DNA from: Aerococcus mictus
Lineage (GTDB): Bacteria > Bacillota > Bacilli > Lactobacillales > Aerococcaceae
Direction: 5' to 3'
DNA: 64,000 nucleotides
Assembly: GCF_003286595.3 (NCBI RefSeq)
Contig: NZ_CP132985.1
Span: 1,054,001 to 1,118,000 of the forward strand
Program-made: the position numbers and the translations under genes
The notes under the pieces: model-generated
Database searches by the model: none
What the model was told of the DNA's origin: nothing
Seen by the model: only the letters and a program-made list of their open reading frames with translations
In this document: positions 55,791 to 64,000 of the stretch, one piece after another
Layout of the letters: every line of letters begins with the position of its first letter
Position numbering within the stretch: the stretch's first letter is position 1

Positions 55791-57662
55791 ATGACAAAAG
55801 GTCTTTTTGAACCAGGTAGTTATTCTGTTAGAGCAGCAGGACACAATGGGTCTTTACCTATGGAAGTCACTCTGACTGACGATCGCATTAAGAGTATTGA
55901 GATTGATACTAGTGGTGAAAGTAAGGGAATCACTTCACCAGTCTTTGAAAGAATTCCTAAAGCAATTATTGAAGGCCAAACCCTCAATGTCGATACCGTC
56001 AGTGGAGCGACAGTAACCAGTAAGGGGATTTTGGCAGGTGTTGCCGACGCTATTGAAGCAGCCGGTGGGGACCCTGAAGAATTCCGTAATCGCCCTAAAT
56101 ACCAAGCTGACCAAGCTGAAAGTCCTGATGAAAAAACTGCTGATGTGGTTGTATTAGGTTCAGGTGGAGCCGGTTTATCAGCAGCAATCGGTGCCGTTGA
56201 TAAGGGAGCTAAAGTCATTCTTCTTGAAAAATTCCCTTCACTCGGCGGAAATACTACTCGGACTGGGGGACAAATTAACTCTGCTGACCCTGAATGGCAA
56301 AAAGGCTTTGATGCTTTCCCAGGGGAAGTCAATAACTTAAAGGGAATTTATCAAATGGACGAAGCGGACATCCCAGAAGCCTATCGCCCACAATTCCGTG
56401 AGTTAAAAGACGAGCTAGAAAAATACTTTGCTGATATGGAAAACGGAGAAAATTACCTCTTTGATTCAGAAAACCTCTTCTGTATCCAAACCTTATTAGG
56501 AGGAACCCGGAAAGACTTAGATGGTCATGTTACCTATGGTAATTACGACTTAGTATCTAATTTAACCCACAAAGGTCGTCAAACTATTGAATGGATGAAA
56601 ACCAAGGGCGTTGAATTTGATGAAGAGCATGTTACTGAACCTGTGGGAGCTTCCTGGCGCCGTGCCCGTGAACCAATTCCTACTGGTGGTTATGGCTTTA
56701 TTGACCCCTTGCAAAAATACTTTACCCAACAAGGTGGGGAAATTATTACTGACTGCCAAGCCAAAGAATTACTGGTAGAAGACGGTAAAATTGTTGGTGT
56801 GAAAGCTCAATTCAGTAACGGCAATGACTTAACCGTTCACGCTAAGAGTGGGGTAGTTATGGCTACTGGTGGCTACTCAGCTAACTATGAAATGGTCAAA
56901 AAATATGATAATTACTGGGGTAATCTTCCTGAAACTATTCCAACAACCAATTCACCAGCTTTAACCGGTGATGGTATTGCAATGGGGTTATCAGTTAATG
57001 CAGCTCTAGTAGATATGGGCTTTGCTCAATTAATGCCTAGTGCCGACCCTATTACAGGTAATATCTTTAGTGGGATTGACTGTCCACCTTCCGATTTCGT
57101 CTTTGTTAACTTAGAAGGTAAACGTTTTGTTAATGAATATGGAAACCGTGACCAACTTTGCCAAGCAATCTTTGACCAAGGTGGATTGATTTACAATATT
57201 TCTGATAAGAATATTGCGGCAACCCGTTTCAATTCTACTGATGAACAACTCGAAAATGATATTAAAAATGATGCTTGCTTTAGAGCAGATACCTTAGAAG
57301 AACTTGCTGAACAAATCAATATTGATCCTGAAGTTCTGGTTGATACCATTGAGAAATATAACCAATATGTTGAGGATGGACACGACCCTGAATTTAATAA
57401 GGGTTCATTCAACTATAAGGTAGAGGTTCCTCCATTCTACGCGACTCCAAGAAGTCCTGCAACTCATCATACCATGGGTGGTTTGAAAATCAATGTGAAT
57501 GCCCAAGTAATCAATGAAGATGGTGAAGTTATTGATGGCTTATTTGCAGCTGGTGAAGTTGCAGGTGGTATTCACGCAGGGAACCGTCTTGGCGGAAACG
57601 CCTTAATTGACATCTTTACTTACGGAAGAATTGCTGGCGAAAACGCTGCAAGCAATCGATAG
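55791..57662 (+). CDS. FMN-binding fumarate-reductase-like flavoprotein
   Basis: A 623-residue soluble protein from ATG 55791 (TAGGAGGT at 55777-55784); the frame opening at 55737 is not supported. An FMN-binding domain (about 10-90) has D-x-x-SGAT at 68-74, the ApbE flavinylation motif, so T74 probably carries covalent FMN. The FAD domain begins VVVLGSGGAGLSAA at about 119 and ends EVAGGIHAGNRLGGNAL. The active-site region SPATHHTMGGL is kept. This is the layout of cytosolic fumarate, urocanate or acrylate-type reductases without a haem domain or signal peptide. The substrate cannot be told. The permease gene lies 30 bases downstream. Confidence 0.88.
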   Translation: MTKGLFEPGSYSVRAAGHNGSLPMEVTLTDDRIKSIEIDTSGESKGITSPVFERIPKAIIEGQTLNVDTVSGATVTSKGILAGVADAIEAAGGDPEEFRNRPKYQADQAESPDEKTADVVVLGSGGAGLSAAIGAVDKGAKVILLEKFPSLGGNTTRTGGQINSADPEWQKGFDAFPGEVNNLKGIYQMDEADIPEAYRPQFRELKDELEKYFADMENGENYLFDSENLFCIQTLLGGTRKDLDGHVTYGNYDLVSNLTHKGRQTIEWMKTKGVEFDEEHVTEPVGASWRRAREPIPTGGYGFIDPLQKYFTQQGGEIITDCQAKELLVEDGKIVGVKAQFSNGNDLTVHAKSGVVMATGGYSANYEMVKKYDNYWGNLPETIPTTNSPALTGDGIAMGLSVNAALVDMGFAQLMPSADPITGNIFSGIDCPPSDFVFVNLEGKRFVNEYGNRDQLCQAIFDQGGLIYNISDKNIAATRFNSTDEQLENDIKNDACFRADTLEELAEQINIDPEVLVDTIEKYNQYVEDGHDPEFNKGSFNYKVEVPPFYATPRSPATHHTMGGLKINVNAQVINEDGEVIDGLFAAGEVAGGIHAGNRLGGNALIDIFTYGRIAGENAASNR

Positions 57663-57692
57663 TCTTTAGAACGAGGAAAGGTGTATTAACTT

Positions 57693-59027
57693 ATGGAAGT
57701 TATTGGTATTATTGGGCTAATTGTAGCCATAATTAGCGTCATTTACCTTTCATTTAAAGGTTTAAGCATGGTAGTGGCAGCGCCACTATCTGCTTTAATT
57801 ATTATCTTATGTAACCAAATGGATATCTTTGGATCATTAATTGGTCCAGAAAATTCTTATATGGCAGGATTGGCCGGCTTTTTAATTAAGAACTTCGGGA
57901 TTTTCATCCTGGGTGCTATTTTAGGCCAATACATGGATAAGAGTGGAGCAACCGTTTCTATTGCTAACTTTATTTTAGACAAAGTTGGAACTGAAAGTGC
58001 CTATAAAGTGCTGGTAGCCTTAACCTTTATCGGGGCCTTACTAACCTTTGGTGGTATTAGTATTTTTGTGGTTTTCTTTACTTTAATTCCTCTTGCCAGA
58101 CCGATTTTTAAGAAATTAGATATTAACTGGAAATTATTATCTATTCCATTATATTTAGGAGCCGGGACCTTTACCATGTCCATGATTCCGGGAACTCCGT
58201 CCGTACAAAATGCTATCCCTACAACGACACTTGGCACGAGCTTAACGGCTGCTCCAGTGCTTGGGATTATTTCTACTGTTGTCATGCTGGGCTTTGGTCT
58301 ATGGTATATGAAATACGAACTCGACAAGAGTCAAGCAAAAGGCGAAGGTTTCTATTCATATCTTGAAGGAGATACAAGTCAGATCGAAGAGGATGTCGTT
58401 GAACATTCTGATAATGACTTACCATCCTTTGTGACCAGTATTATTCCTTTGGTTATTTTAATTGCAACTATTATGATTTTTTCAAACGTTGATAATATCA
58501 TCTTAATTGCCTTAACCATTAGCATTGTGTTATCTGCGTTCTTATTTAAATCTTATTTACCTAAGCAAACAGAAGTCTTAAATGCTGGTGCTACAGGCTC
58601 AGTAGGCTCTTCCTTTGGGGCAGCAAGTGCTGTGGCCTTTGGAGCGGTATTAACCAGTGCGCCAACCTTTGACGCAATTAAACAAGCCATCCTTAATATT
58701 CCTGGACCACCATTAGTTAGTTTAGCGGTTGCAACCGCTATTCTTTCAGGGGTCATGGCTGCTTCAGGTGCCATCGGGACAGTTATTACCCAATTAGCAC
58801 CAACTTACTTATCAATGGGGATTCCAGCTGAAATTATCCACCGTATCGTTGTTATTGGTGGTGGAGTAATTACAGTTGTTCCTCAATCAGGAGTTGTCTT
58901 AACCTTTAACAATATTAGTGGTTTAGACTTCAAACATGGTTTTAAAGAAGCATTTATTGTAAGTAACGGTGGCTTCTTATTATCCTTAATCGTTACTGTC
59001 ATTGTGGCACAAATCTTCTACTTGTAA
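57693..59027 (+). CDS. GntP-type organic acid permease
   Basis: A 444-residue integral membrane protein with about 12 hydrophobic segments. It resembles the GntP/gluconate-type and related carboxylate permeases, with FGGISIFVVFFTLIPLARPIFKKL, SMIPGTPSVQNAIPTTTLGT and a C-terminal VIGGGVITVVPQSGVVLTF stretch. It follows the flavoprotein gene by 30 bases behind GAGGAAAGG. I infer that it imports the electron acceptor, or a related acid, for the reductase. The exact substrate is open. Confidence 0.8.
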   Translation: MEVIGIIGLIVAIISVIYLSFKGLSMVVAAPLSALIIILCNQMDIFGSLIGPENSYMAGLAGFLIKNFGIFILGAILGQYMDKSGATVSIANFILDKVGTESAYKVLVALTFIGALLTFGGISIFVVFFTLIPLARPIFKKLDINWKLLSIPLYLGAGTFTMSMIPGTPSVQNAIPTTTLGTSLTAAPVLGIISTVVMLGFGLWYMKYELDKSQAKGEGFYSYLEGDTSQIEEDVVEHSDNDLPSFVTSIIPLVILIATIMIFSNVDNIILIALTISIVLSAFLFKSYLPKQTEVLNAGATGSVGSSFGAASAVAFGAVLTSAPTFDAIKQAILNIPGPPLVSLAVATAILSGVMAASGAIGTVITQLAPTYLSMGIPAEIIHRIVVIGGGVITVVPQSGVVLTFNNISGLDFKHGFKEAFIVSNGGFLLSLIVTVIVAQIFYL

Positions 59028-59057
59028 GATTTAACAAGCTTTAAATAGCCCCCAATT

Positions 59058-59091
59058 AAAGAACAGGATTAGAAGGTCCTGTTCTTTTTCT
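59058..59091 (+). terminator. Terminator after the GntP-type permease
   Basis: AAAGAACAGGA 59058-59068 is complementary to TCCTGTTCTTT 59077-59087, followed by T-rich sequence. Confidence 0.9.
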
Positions 59092-59276
59092 TTTTCTTTG
59101 GTGTCCCTGGCATGGGGCAAAACTCGGTGGTGAAATTCTAGCTTTTCGATCACACTATAAAAGTATTCCAAACGATATGCTTTATATGCTATTATTTTAT
59201 AATACCTAGAAGTCAGTAGTGATTCAAAAAGAAATGCTGAGTCAATGGTGAATATGCTAGTTAAGTGAGGGAAATT

Positions 59277-60110
59277 ATGCATAGTTTTGTTTTAAGAGAT
59301 GGTAGAAAAATTGCTTTTCATCAAACTGAAATTATGGGAATTATTAATATTACTAAAAATTCATTTTACAAAGAATCTCGTGTTTCAGAAGAAAATTTAA
59401 TGCAGAGGGTAGATCAGTTTATTCAAGAAGGTGCCTTTATTTTAGATATTGGAGCAGAATCAACACGTCCCGGTATAGATCCAATTGATGAGCATACTGA
59501 AATTCAAAATATCCAAAGAGCAGTAAGTATGATTAGAGAAAAATATCCTAACATCTTATTGTCTATTGACACTTATCGGGCTACAACAGCGGAAGCAGCT
59601 ATATTAGCCGGTGCGGATATTATTAATGATATCTCTGGACTCACTTTTGATGAGAGAATGGCTGATGTAGTTGCTAAATATCAAGTGCCTATAATTATTA
59701 TGCATATAAAAGGCAAACCTAAAGACATGCAAAATGATCCGCATTACGATGACTTAATTACTGAAGTAGAAGAATTTTTCGACCAGCAAATTCAATTAGC
59801 CCTTGATCACGGCATTCAAAGAGATAAGATTATTCTAGACCCTGGTATTGGTTTTGGAAAAAATTATGACCACAATGTCAGTTTAATTAAGAATATCGAC
59901 TTTATGAAAAAATATCAGCTTCCTATTCTTCTGGCCGTATCCAGAAAGACGTTCATCGGTCAACGTCTGGGGGGATTAGAACCCAGTCAGCGTTTGGAAG
60001 GGACAATTGCTGTTTCCTGTTTTGCAGCCATGAAAGGAATAGAAATGGTGCGGGTTCACGATGTTAAAGAAAATTTACGCGCGATTCGGGTGATGGAGTT
60101 ATTTAAATGA
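59277..60110 (+). CDS. folP: Dihydropteroate synthase
   Basis: Joins para-aminobenzoate to the pterin pyrophosphate in folate synthesis; it is the target of sulfonamides. The ATG at 59277 follows GTGAGGGA, giving 277 residues; a GTG at 59265 overlaps that site. Visible motifs are IMGIINITKNSFYKESR, DIGAESTRPG (about 58-67), DTYRATTAEAA and LDPGIGFGK, with a closing MVRVHDVKENLRAIRVM. It overlaps folK by four bases. Confidence 0.95.
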   Translation: MHSFVLRDGRKIAFHQTEIMGIINITKNSFYKESRVSEENLMQRVDQFIQEGAFILDIGAESTRPGIDPIDEHTEIQNIQRAVSMIREKYPNILLSIDTYRATTAEAAILAGADIINDISGLTFDERMADVVAKYQVPIIIMHIKGKPKDMQNDPHYDDLITEVEEFFDQQIQLALDHGIQRDKIILDPGIGFGKNYDHNVSLIKNIDFMKKYQLPILLAVSRKTFIGQRLGGLEPSQRLEGTIAVSCFAAMKGIEMVRVHDVKENLRAIRVMELFK

Positions 60111-60580
60111 AAACAACAGTATATTTAGCTATTGGTTCTAATATAGGAGAGCTCAGCAAGAATCTAGATCAAGCTGTGCAAGCCGTTGATGCCTTGGAAG
60201 GCACAAAAGTCACTAAAAGATCAGCCAATTTATCTAATGCTGCTTACGGGGTAACTGATCAGGATGATTTTCTCAATGGGGTTATCGAAATCATAACGGA
60301 TTTAGCTCCTTTGGATTTATTAAAAGCTATAAAGAAGATTGAAAAAGAAATGGGGCGGACAGAGACTTATCGATGGGGACCACGTCTAATAGATATTGAT
60401 ATTATCTTTTATGGAGATAAAGTCTTGGATAGCCAAGAATTGACGATTCCACATATCGACATGGTCAATCGTGACTTTGTCTTAGGGCCTTTAAAAGAAA
60501 TCGCTCCTAATAAAATGCATCCCATCTATAAAAAGACGGTAAGCGAATTGTACCAAGATTTAATTGATCGTAATCAATAA
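60107..60580 (+). CDS. folK: HPPK, 6-hydroxymethyl-dihydropterin pyrophosphokinase
   Basis: A 157-residue enzyme making the pyrophosphate substrate of FolP. It opens YLAIGSNIGELSKNLDQAV and holds the signature RWGPRLIDIDIIFYG near residues 85-100, including the two aspartates that bind magnesium. It is translationally coupled to folP (ATGA overlap). No folE, folB or pab genes adjoin, so the rest of the pathway must be elsewhere or missing. Confidence 0.95.
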   Translation: MKTTVYLAIGSNIGELSKNLDQAVQAVDALEGTKVTKRSANLSNAAYGVTDQDDFLNGVIEIITDLAPLDLLKAIKKIEKEMGRTETYRWGPRLIDIDIIFYGDKVLDSQELTIPHIDMVNRDFVLGPLKEIAPNKMHPIYKKTVSELYQDLIDRNQ

Positions 60581-60591
60581 TATATTAGAAG

Positions 60592-60640
60592 TAGCGTTTA
60601 TTAGCTAGAATTGCAAAGCAAGCTAATAAACGCTATTTAT
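60592..60640 (+). terminator. Strong hairpin after folK
   Basis: TAGCGTTTATTAGCT 60592-60606 is a perfect complement of AGCTAATAAACGCTA 60621-60635, followed by TTTATTG. The T-tract is weak, but this is the likely folP-folK terminator. Confidence 0.75.
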
Positions 60641-61105
60641 TGCGCTTGAATTAAAGAAGAAGGGAAAAATTTATTAGTTAATTACTCTCGATAATATATA
60701 TTATGTTAACTAGAAAAGATAAAAAATAAAATAAGCTAAATATATTCAATCTTATGAAGAAAATAATAAAATTTAGTGAATTTCCTTATGAGCAATCTTA
60801 TGTAGTTAATTCCGTTCGCACCTTAGTATTGCTTCTTGGAGTTCGCTCGCATATGATTAATGGTCTTGGCCAACAATAATTTATGTCTATCTCTACTTGT
60901 AGATAAGTATCTTTCAAAGCGATAGCACCATATTTTCTATATAAGACAATCTATTAATTTTTCTTTTAATAGATAATTTTATATCTACAGAATTTCATCA
61001 AATCCTTCCTTATTTAGCTTATAGCCTGTAACGAAACGTATAATTCTTCAGCTTTTATACTGAATTTGCAGCAGAATCGCTCTCAATTAAGCTAATTGCC
61101 ATTAT
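60641..61105. other. AT-rich spacer with no supported gene
   Basis: About 465 bases of mainly AT-rich sequence. The only frame of note is the 41-codon one at 60754. A less AT-rich patch near 60800-60875 might be the remnant of a lost gene, but I could not identify it. No repeats or RNA folds stand out. Confidence 0.45.
60754..60879 (+). CDS. Doubtful 41-codon open frame
   Basis: ATG 60754 to TAA 60879. It begins MKKIIKFSEFPYEQSY, then has a short hydrophobic stretch (VRTLVLLLGV) and ends SHMINGLGQQ. No good ribosome binding site precedes it. The hydrophobic core with a polar tail could be a small secreted or membrane peptide, or the end of a decayed gene. I list it because the surrounding spacer is otherwise empty. 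Confidence 0.2.
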   Translation: MKKIIKFSEFPYEQSYVVNSVRTLVLLLGVRSHMINGLGQQ

Positions 61106-61146
61106 AAAAAGCCTAGATTTCTAAAAGATGCATCTAGGCTTTTTAT
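61106..61146. terminator. Bidirectional terminator before the minus-strand genes
   Basis: AAAAAGCCTAGAT 61106-61118 pairs with ATCTAGGCTTTTT from 61132. T runs face both ways, so it ends the minus-strand gene at 61163. Confidence 0.88.
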
Positions 61147-61162
61147 CGTACAAATCAAATTT

Positions 61163-61579
61163 TTAATTATTTAAACTTTCCTTTACATAAACATAGGCAT
61201 ACCACTCTAGACCAAATTCTCTAAGCAATAATGTATAAATTGCTTGCCAATGCTTATTGTTCTTCAGTAAATAAACTTGATCAAAAAATTCTTCATTATA
61301 TTGGTCGGTACCAATAAAGTCGTTCTTCATACCTACTAAATATTTTACGTAGCCATCATCTAACAAATCTAATATAGCTCTTAAATGATTTGCTACAAAA
61401 TAAGTACCTGTATGATAAGGTAATTTTTTATTATTTTCAATGCCGTAATGTCCAAAGACGCTATTTCTTGACTCTTTAAAGTCCGGATTAGACCAATCTA
61501 AGGCTAAAATATGCCAGTCACCATATGTCTCTAGTTTGCAGGGAATATTTAAAGCAAACTGCCCACTAAGATATTTCAT
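61163..61579 (-). CDS. Uncharacterised protein
   Basis: A 138-residue acidic, aromatic-rich soluble protein. The start is ATG at 61579, because AAGGTGGTGA precedes it by about 8 bases on the minus strand; the GTG at 61594 overlaps that site. Visible features are MKYLSGQFALNIPC, ETYGDWHILALDW and FGHYGIE in the N-terminal half, YFVANHLRAILDLLDDG in the middle, and a C-terminal part rich in Leu and Tyr. No signal peptide or membrane segment. I do not recognise its function. It lies downstream of the ABC exporter on the same strand. Confidence 0.7.
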   Translation of the reverse strand: MKYLSGQFALNIPCKLETYGDWHILALDWSNPDFKESRNSVFGHYGIENNKKLPYHTGTYFVANHLRAILDLLDDGYVKYLVGMKNDFIGTDQYNEEFFDQVYLLKNNKHWQAIYTLLLREFGLEWYAYVYVKESLNN

Positions 61580-61711
61580 TATGCTAGTCACCACCTTGTT
61601 TACACTATATTTTTAATATAGATTCTTCCACCCTAGCCTGTTTTATTCTATCAATAAAAGCACAATATAGTTAAGTATACAAAATCTTATAAAGAGATAT
61701 TCAAGTATTTC

Positions 61712-63301
61712 TTAACTAGCAAAATAGTGATTTAAATCAATTACTTCATCGAATTGTTTACCTGCCCGATCAATATCAACATGGCTGACATAAATAAGGG
61801 TTTTATCTAAATTGATTAGTTTATTTTCTATCTTCATTAAGCTTTCGTAGTCAATACCAGCAGAAAATTCGTCTAATAATAGAATATCTTTCTTCATTAG
61901 TAAAGCTCGAGCAAGACAGACTCTTTTAGCCTCTCCGCCGGATAGACTGACTTCTCCACTAGAAATCATCATATCTAAACTGTCTTCGTTGGCCCATTGG
62001 CTTAACTCAACAAAGTGTAATACTTCAAATAATTCATCATTAGAATAATCATTAGAAAATAAGGTCAGATTATCCTTCAAACTAGCACTAAACACGTGAG
62101 GTTGTTGCGGAACATAGCCAATATGTTCAAAAAGATTACTTTCCTTAATAGTCTTAACATCAAGGCCATCTATTTTAACGCTGCCCTTATAGTCACTTTG
62201 CTCTCTTAAAATAGCCTTTAGAATTGTTGTCTTGCCAATACCACTCTTTCCTATTAGTAAATACTTTTTATTTTTCTCAAAGGAAACATTAAGTGCCTTA
62301 CTGTCCTTTCTATTTTTTAAGGAAAATTGATGAAGGGAAATGATATTAAAGTCCTTCACTGTATGACTTGCTTGATCGACCTCTATAAATTCTTGGGAAA
62401 GTGCATCTAAAGTCTTTTTACCACTAATATATTTTGTCAGTAAATCAGAAGAAGTATATATAGGAAAGGCAATTCTTGCTAATAATTGAGAGAATGCAAT
62501 CATTCCCCCTAGTGTGAGTTGACCATGGATAATAAATAGACCACCTATGATCCAAGTCCCAAAATAGAGAAGATTTGAAAACAATTGATTCAAGCTGACA
62601 ACCGTGTATTGTGATTTTTCAACTTGAACTTGTTTATTTAAGAGATTTAAGGTTCTTTTTTCGAATAATTTTAAAATACTCAATTCCTTATTTGCTACGC
62701 GCCAGTCAGTTGATCCTCCAATCAAATCTTGGATAGTAGCTACTGATGAATTGGTTTCCTCGATAAGCTCCTCCTGTTTCTTCTCTAACTTATTTTTAAA
62801 TAAAAATGCTACAAATAAATTAGGAAGGCTTAGGACAATTGATAAGATAGACAGGATAGGATTAAAGTATAAAGAAACAATAACCGCTACAAGTAGCTGG
62901 CAAATGAGATAGCCACCCCAATAAATCGAGTAAAAATAATTGGCTTCGACTTGATTAATTTGTGTGGTTAAGGAAGCTAAAAGTTTATCATTCTTTTCCC
63001 CTGTTAGTAAATCAAGCGGTAATCTTTGAATATTTGCAAAAATCTGTTTGCGAAAAACATAGGCTGACTTTTTACTTAATACGGCAGTTAATAATTGCTG
63101 GAAATAATAGATCAGCGTTTGAACTAATATAAAGGCAATGGTCAAAAGAGATACGATAATAAATCTACTTTCACCTAAGTTTATAGCATCAATAATAAAT
63201 TGCATCAAATAGGCTTCACTGACCATAGCTACAGATAATAAACATGTGAGAAAGGCATAGATAAAAATATCTTTTCTTAATATTCTGTAAATAGATTCCA
63301 T
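61712..63301 (-). CDS. ABC exporter, fused membrane and ATPase domains
   Basis: A 529-residue half-transporter. Six membrane segments span about 1-290 and the ATPase covers about 325-525, with Walker A GKSGIGKTT, signature LSGGEAKR, Walker B DILLLDEFSAGID and VSHVD. The signature reads GGEAKR, and Walker B is followed by FSAG rather than the usual TSAL, a divergent form often seen in peptide or bacteriocin-type exporters. A homodimer would be needed to transport. The start is ATG with AAAGGAGA. The substrate is unknown. Confidence 0.88.
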   Translation of the reverse strand: MESIYRILRKDIFIYAFLTCLLSVAMVSEAYLMQFIIDAINLGESRFIIVSLLTIAFILVQTLIYYFQQLLTAVLSKKSAYVFRKQIFANIQRLPLDLLTGEKNDKLLASLTTQINQVEANYFYSIYWGGYLICQLLVAVIVSLYFNPILSILSIVLSLPNLFVAFLFKNKLEKKQEELIEETNSSVATIQDLIGGSTDWRVANKELSILKLFEKRTLNLLNKQVQVEKSQYTVVSLNQLFSNLLYFGTWIIGGLFIIHGQLTLGGMIAFSQLLARIAFPIYTSSDLLTKYISGKKTLDALSQEFIEVDQASHTVKDFNIISLHQFSLKNRKDSKALNVSFEKNKKYLLIGKSGIGKTTILKAILREQSDYKGSVKIDGLDVKTIKESNLFEHIGYVPQQPHVFSASLKDNLTLFSNDYSNDELFEVLHFVELSQWANEDSLDMMISSGEVSLSGGEAKRVCLARALLMKKDILLLDEFSAGIDYESLMKIENKLINLDKTLIYVSHVDIDRAGKQFDEVIDLNHYFAS

Positions 63302-63488
63302 TAAGCTCTCCTTTAATTTTATTGATTTATTTTGGCGCCGTAAAATCGACTTGTCAATAAAAATATAACTTTTTAATCAAATTAAATATCAAGAAAAGTA
63401 TACTATATAACTAGAAAAATGATTAACTTAGCCCGTTTTTTAAGGTACACCTTGTCCTTTTATAATTATTTATAGTCATATATTAAAG

Positions 63489-63523
63489 TAAAAAAGCACA
63501 ATAGAATGTATCTACTGTGCTAG
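63489..63523 (-). terminator. Terminator of the S66 peptidase gene
   Basis: On the minus strand AGCACAGTAGA pairs with TCTATTGTGCT (63495-63521) with one mismatch, followed by TTTTTT. Confidence 0.8.
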
Positions 63524-63580
63524 AGTACCCGCTAATTTTATTTTTATGCCATTACAAAATACAGAAGATTTAACCAGTAA

Positions 63581-64000
63581 TTAATCCAATTGGGCATTTA
63601 AGGATAGCTCTTGACCGATAATTAGTGGTAATGAATCTTTTTGGTGTCCTATGGCTTCCGTTGATACTAACGGGAGTTCAGGGTTAGTATACTCCTTAAC
63701 AATATCTATTAGATAATCTCTACCTATTTTACTATCGAATTCGGTAAAAGATCCTAATATTAAACCGCTTATTTCTTCAAAAACAGCTAATTGTTGTAAT
63801 TGAGCTAAATAAGTTCTTATACGACCTTCCAAGCCAGAAAAACTTTCTAAAAATAAAATTTTCTCCTTTAAATTAGGCCAATAAGAGGTACCTGCTAATT
63901 TTAAGAAACAGCGTATGTTACCACCTAATACTAAACCCCTTAAGGAACTCCCCTGAATAAATTCAGAATTTTCCTGGATATATTTGTTGACTAGCTTTTT
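63581..64000 (-). CDS. S66 family peptidase (LD-carboxypeptidase/MccF type), 3' part
   Basis: The reading frame is open from the window edge (64000) to the stop at 63581, about 139 residues, so the gene continues beyond the window. The visible C-terminal part reads LRGLVLGGNIRCFLKLAGTSYWPNLKEKILFLES and later GLILGSFTEFD and PLIIGQEL, as in MccF-like LD-carboxypeptidases, which cut peptidoglycan or immunity-related peptides. The catalytic serine lies in the missing part. The TTG at 63832 is internal, not the start. Confidence 0.8.
   Translation of the reverse strand, partial: KKLVNKYIQENSEFIQGSSLRGLVLGGNIRCFLKLAGTSYWPNLKEKILFLESFSGLEGRIRTYLAQLQQLAVFEEISGLILGSFTEFDSKIGRDYLIDIVKEYTNPELPLVSTEAIGHQKDSLPLIIGQELSLNAQLD

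Noticed and set aside
63581..63832. A short complete 83-residue gene starting at 63832
   Set aside because: The frame stays open to the window edge with clear S66 peptidase sequence, so it is the 3' end of a longer gene.

Overview
The window is a compact low-GC Gram-positive chromosome segment. It carries strong AGGAGG-type ribosome binding sites, TTG and GTG starts, sigma-A promoters and T-tailed terminators. The gene content (nusA-ylxR-ylxQ-infB-rbfA, hrcA-grpE-dnaK-dnaJ, thyA-dfrA-ypmS-yozE, rbgA-rnhB-dprA-topA-xerC-codY, plsY/parE-parC, ppaC) points to Lactobacillales. An Aerococcaceae-type host is my guess, not something the sequence proves. No rRNA, tRNA, CRISPR array, insertion sequence or prophage was seen.

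Layout: 0.15-2.6 kb, a P-II protein / DUF1538 membrane protein / double P-II protein operon. 2.7-7.9 kb, the rimP-nusA-infB-rbfA translation operon behind a short hairpin leader. 8.3-11.5 kb, an aromatic-type ABC uptake operon behind a leader-peptide attenuator. 11.5-17 kb, an aldehyde dehydrogenase, recQ, truB and ribF. 17.2-24.1 kb, the CIRCE-controlled heat-shock operon and lepA. 24.2-25.9 kb, a MazEF-type pair and a baeRF-like protein. 26.1-41.8 kb, fhs, an ABC-F ATPase, the thyA-dfrA folate cluster, ctpA-type protease, signal peptidase, rbgA, rnhB, dprA, topA, xerC, codY and plsY. 42-47.6 kb, parE-parC and ppaC. 47.9-51.3 kb, an unusual two-gene unit: a beta-helix plus tandem CbxX-type AAA protein, and a membrane protein with three YVQPPKKD-like repeats. 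51.7-54.8 kb, a second, paralogous ABC uptake operon with a matching leader attenuator. 54.9-59 kb, an RpiR regulator divergent from a covalently flavinylated-type fumarate-reductase-like protein and a GntP-type permease. 59.3-60.6 kb, folP-folK. 61-64 kb, minus-strand genes: an unknown protein, an ABC exporter and a truncated S66 peptidase.

The most striking observation is at 8.28-8.61 kb and 51.74-52.07 kb. Two separate leaders, each ahead of a paralogous substrate-binding protein/permease/ATPase operon, encode 26- and 27-codon peptides that end in an aromatic run followed by the shared residues SYFR and stop. Each leader then has a long conserved hairpin, a chain of mutually exclusive pairings and an intrinsic terminator just before the transporter genes. 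This looks like ribosome-controlled attenuation of aromatic (Tyr/Phe) amino acid uptake. The first copy also has a T-box-like TGGCACC bulge in its antiterminator. The AAA/beta-helix/repeat-protein pair is the second candidate for an undescribed system.

Functional links: much of the window serves translation and folate one-carbon metabolism (fhs, thyA, dfrA, folP, folK). The RpiR/flavoprotein/permease block looks like a module for taking up an organic acid and reducing it inside the cell.
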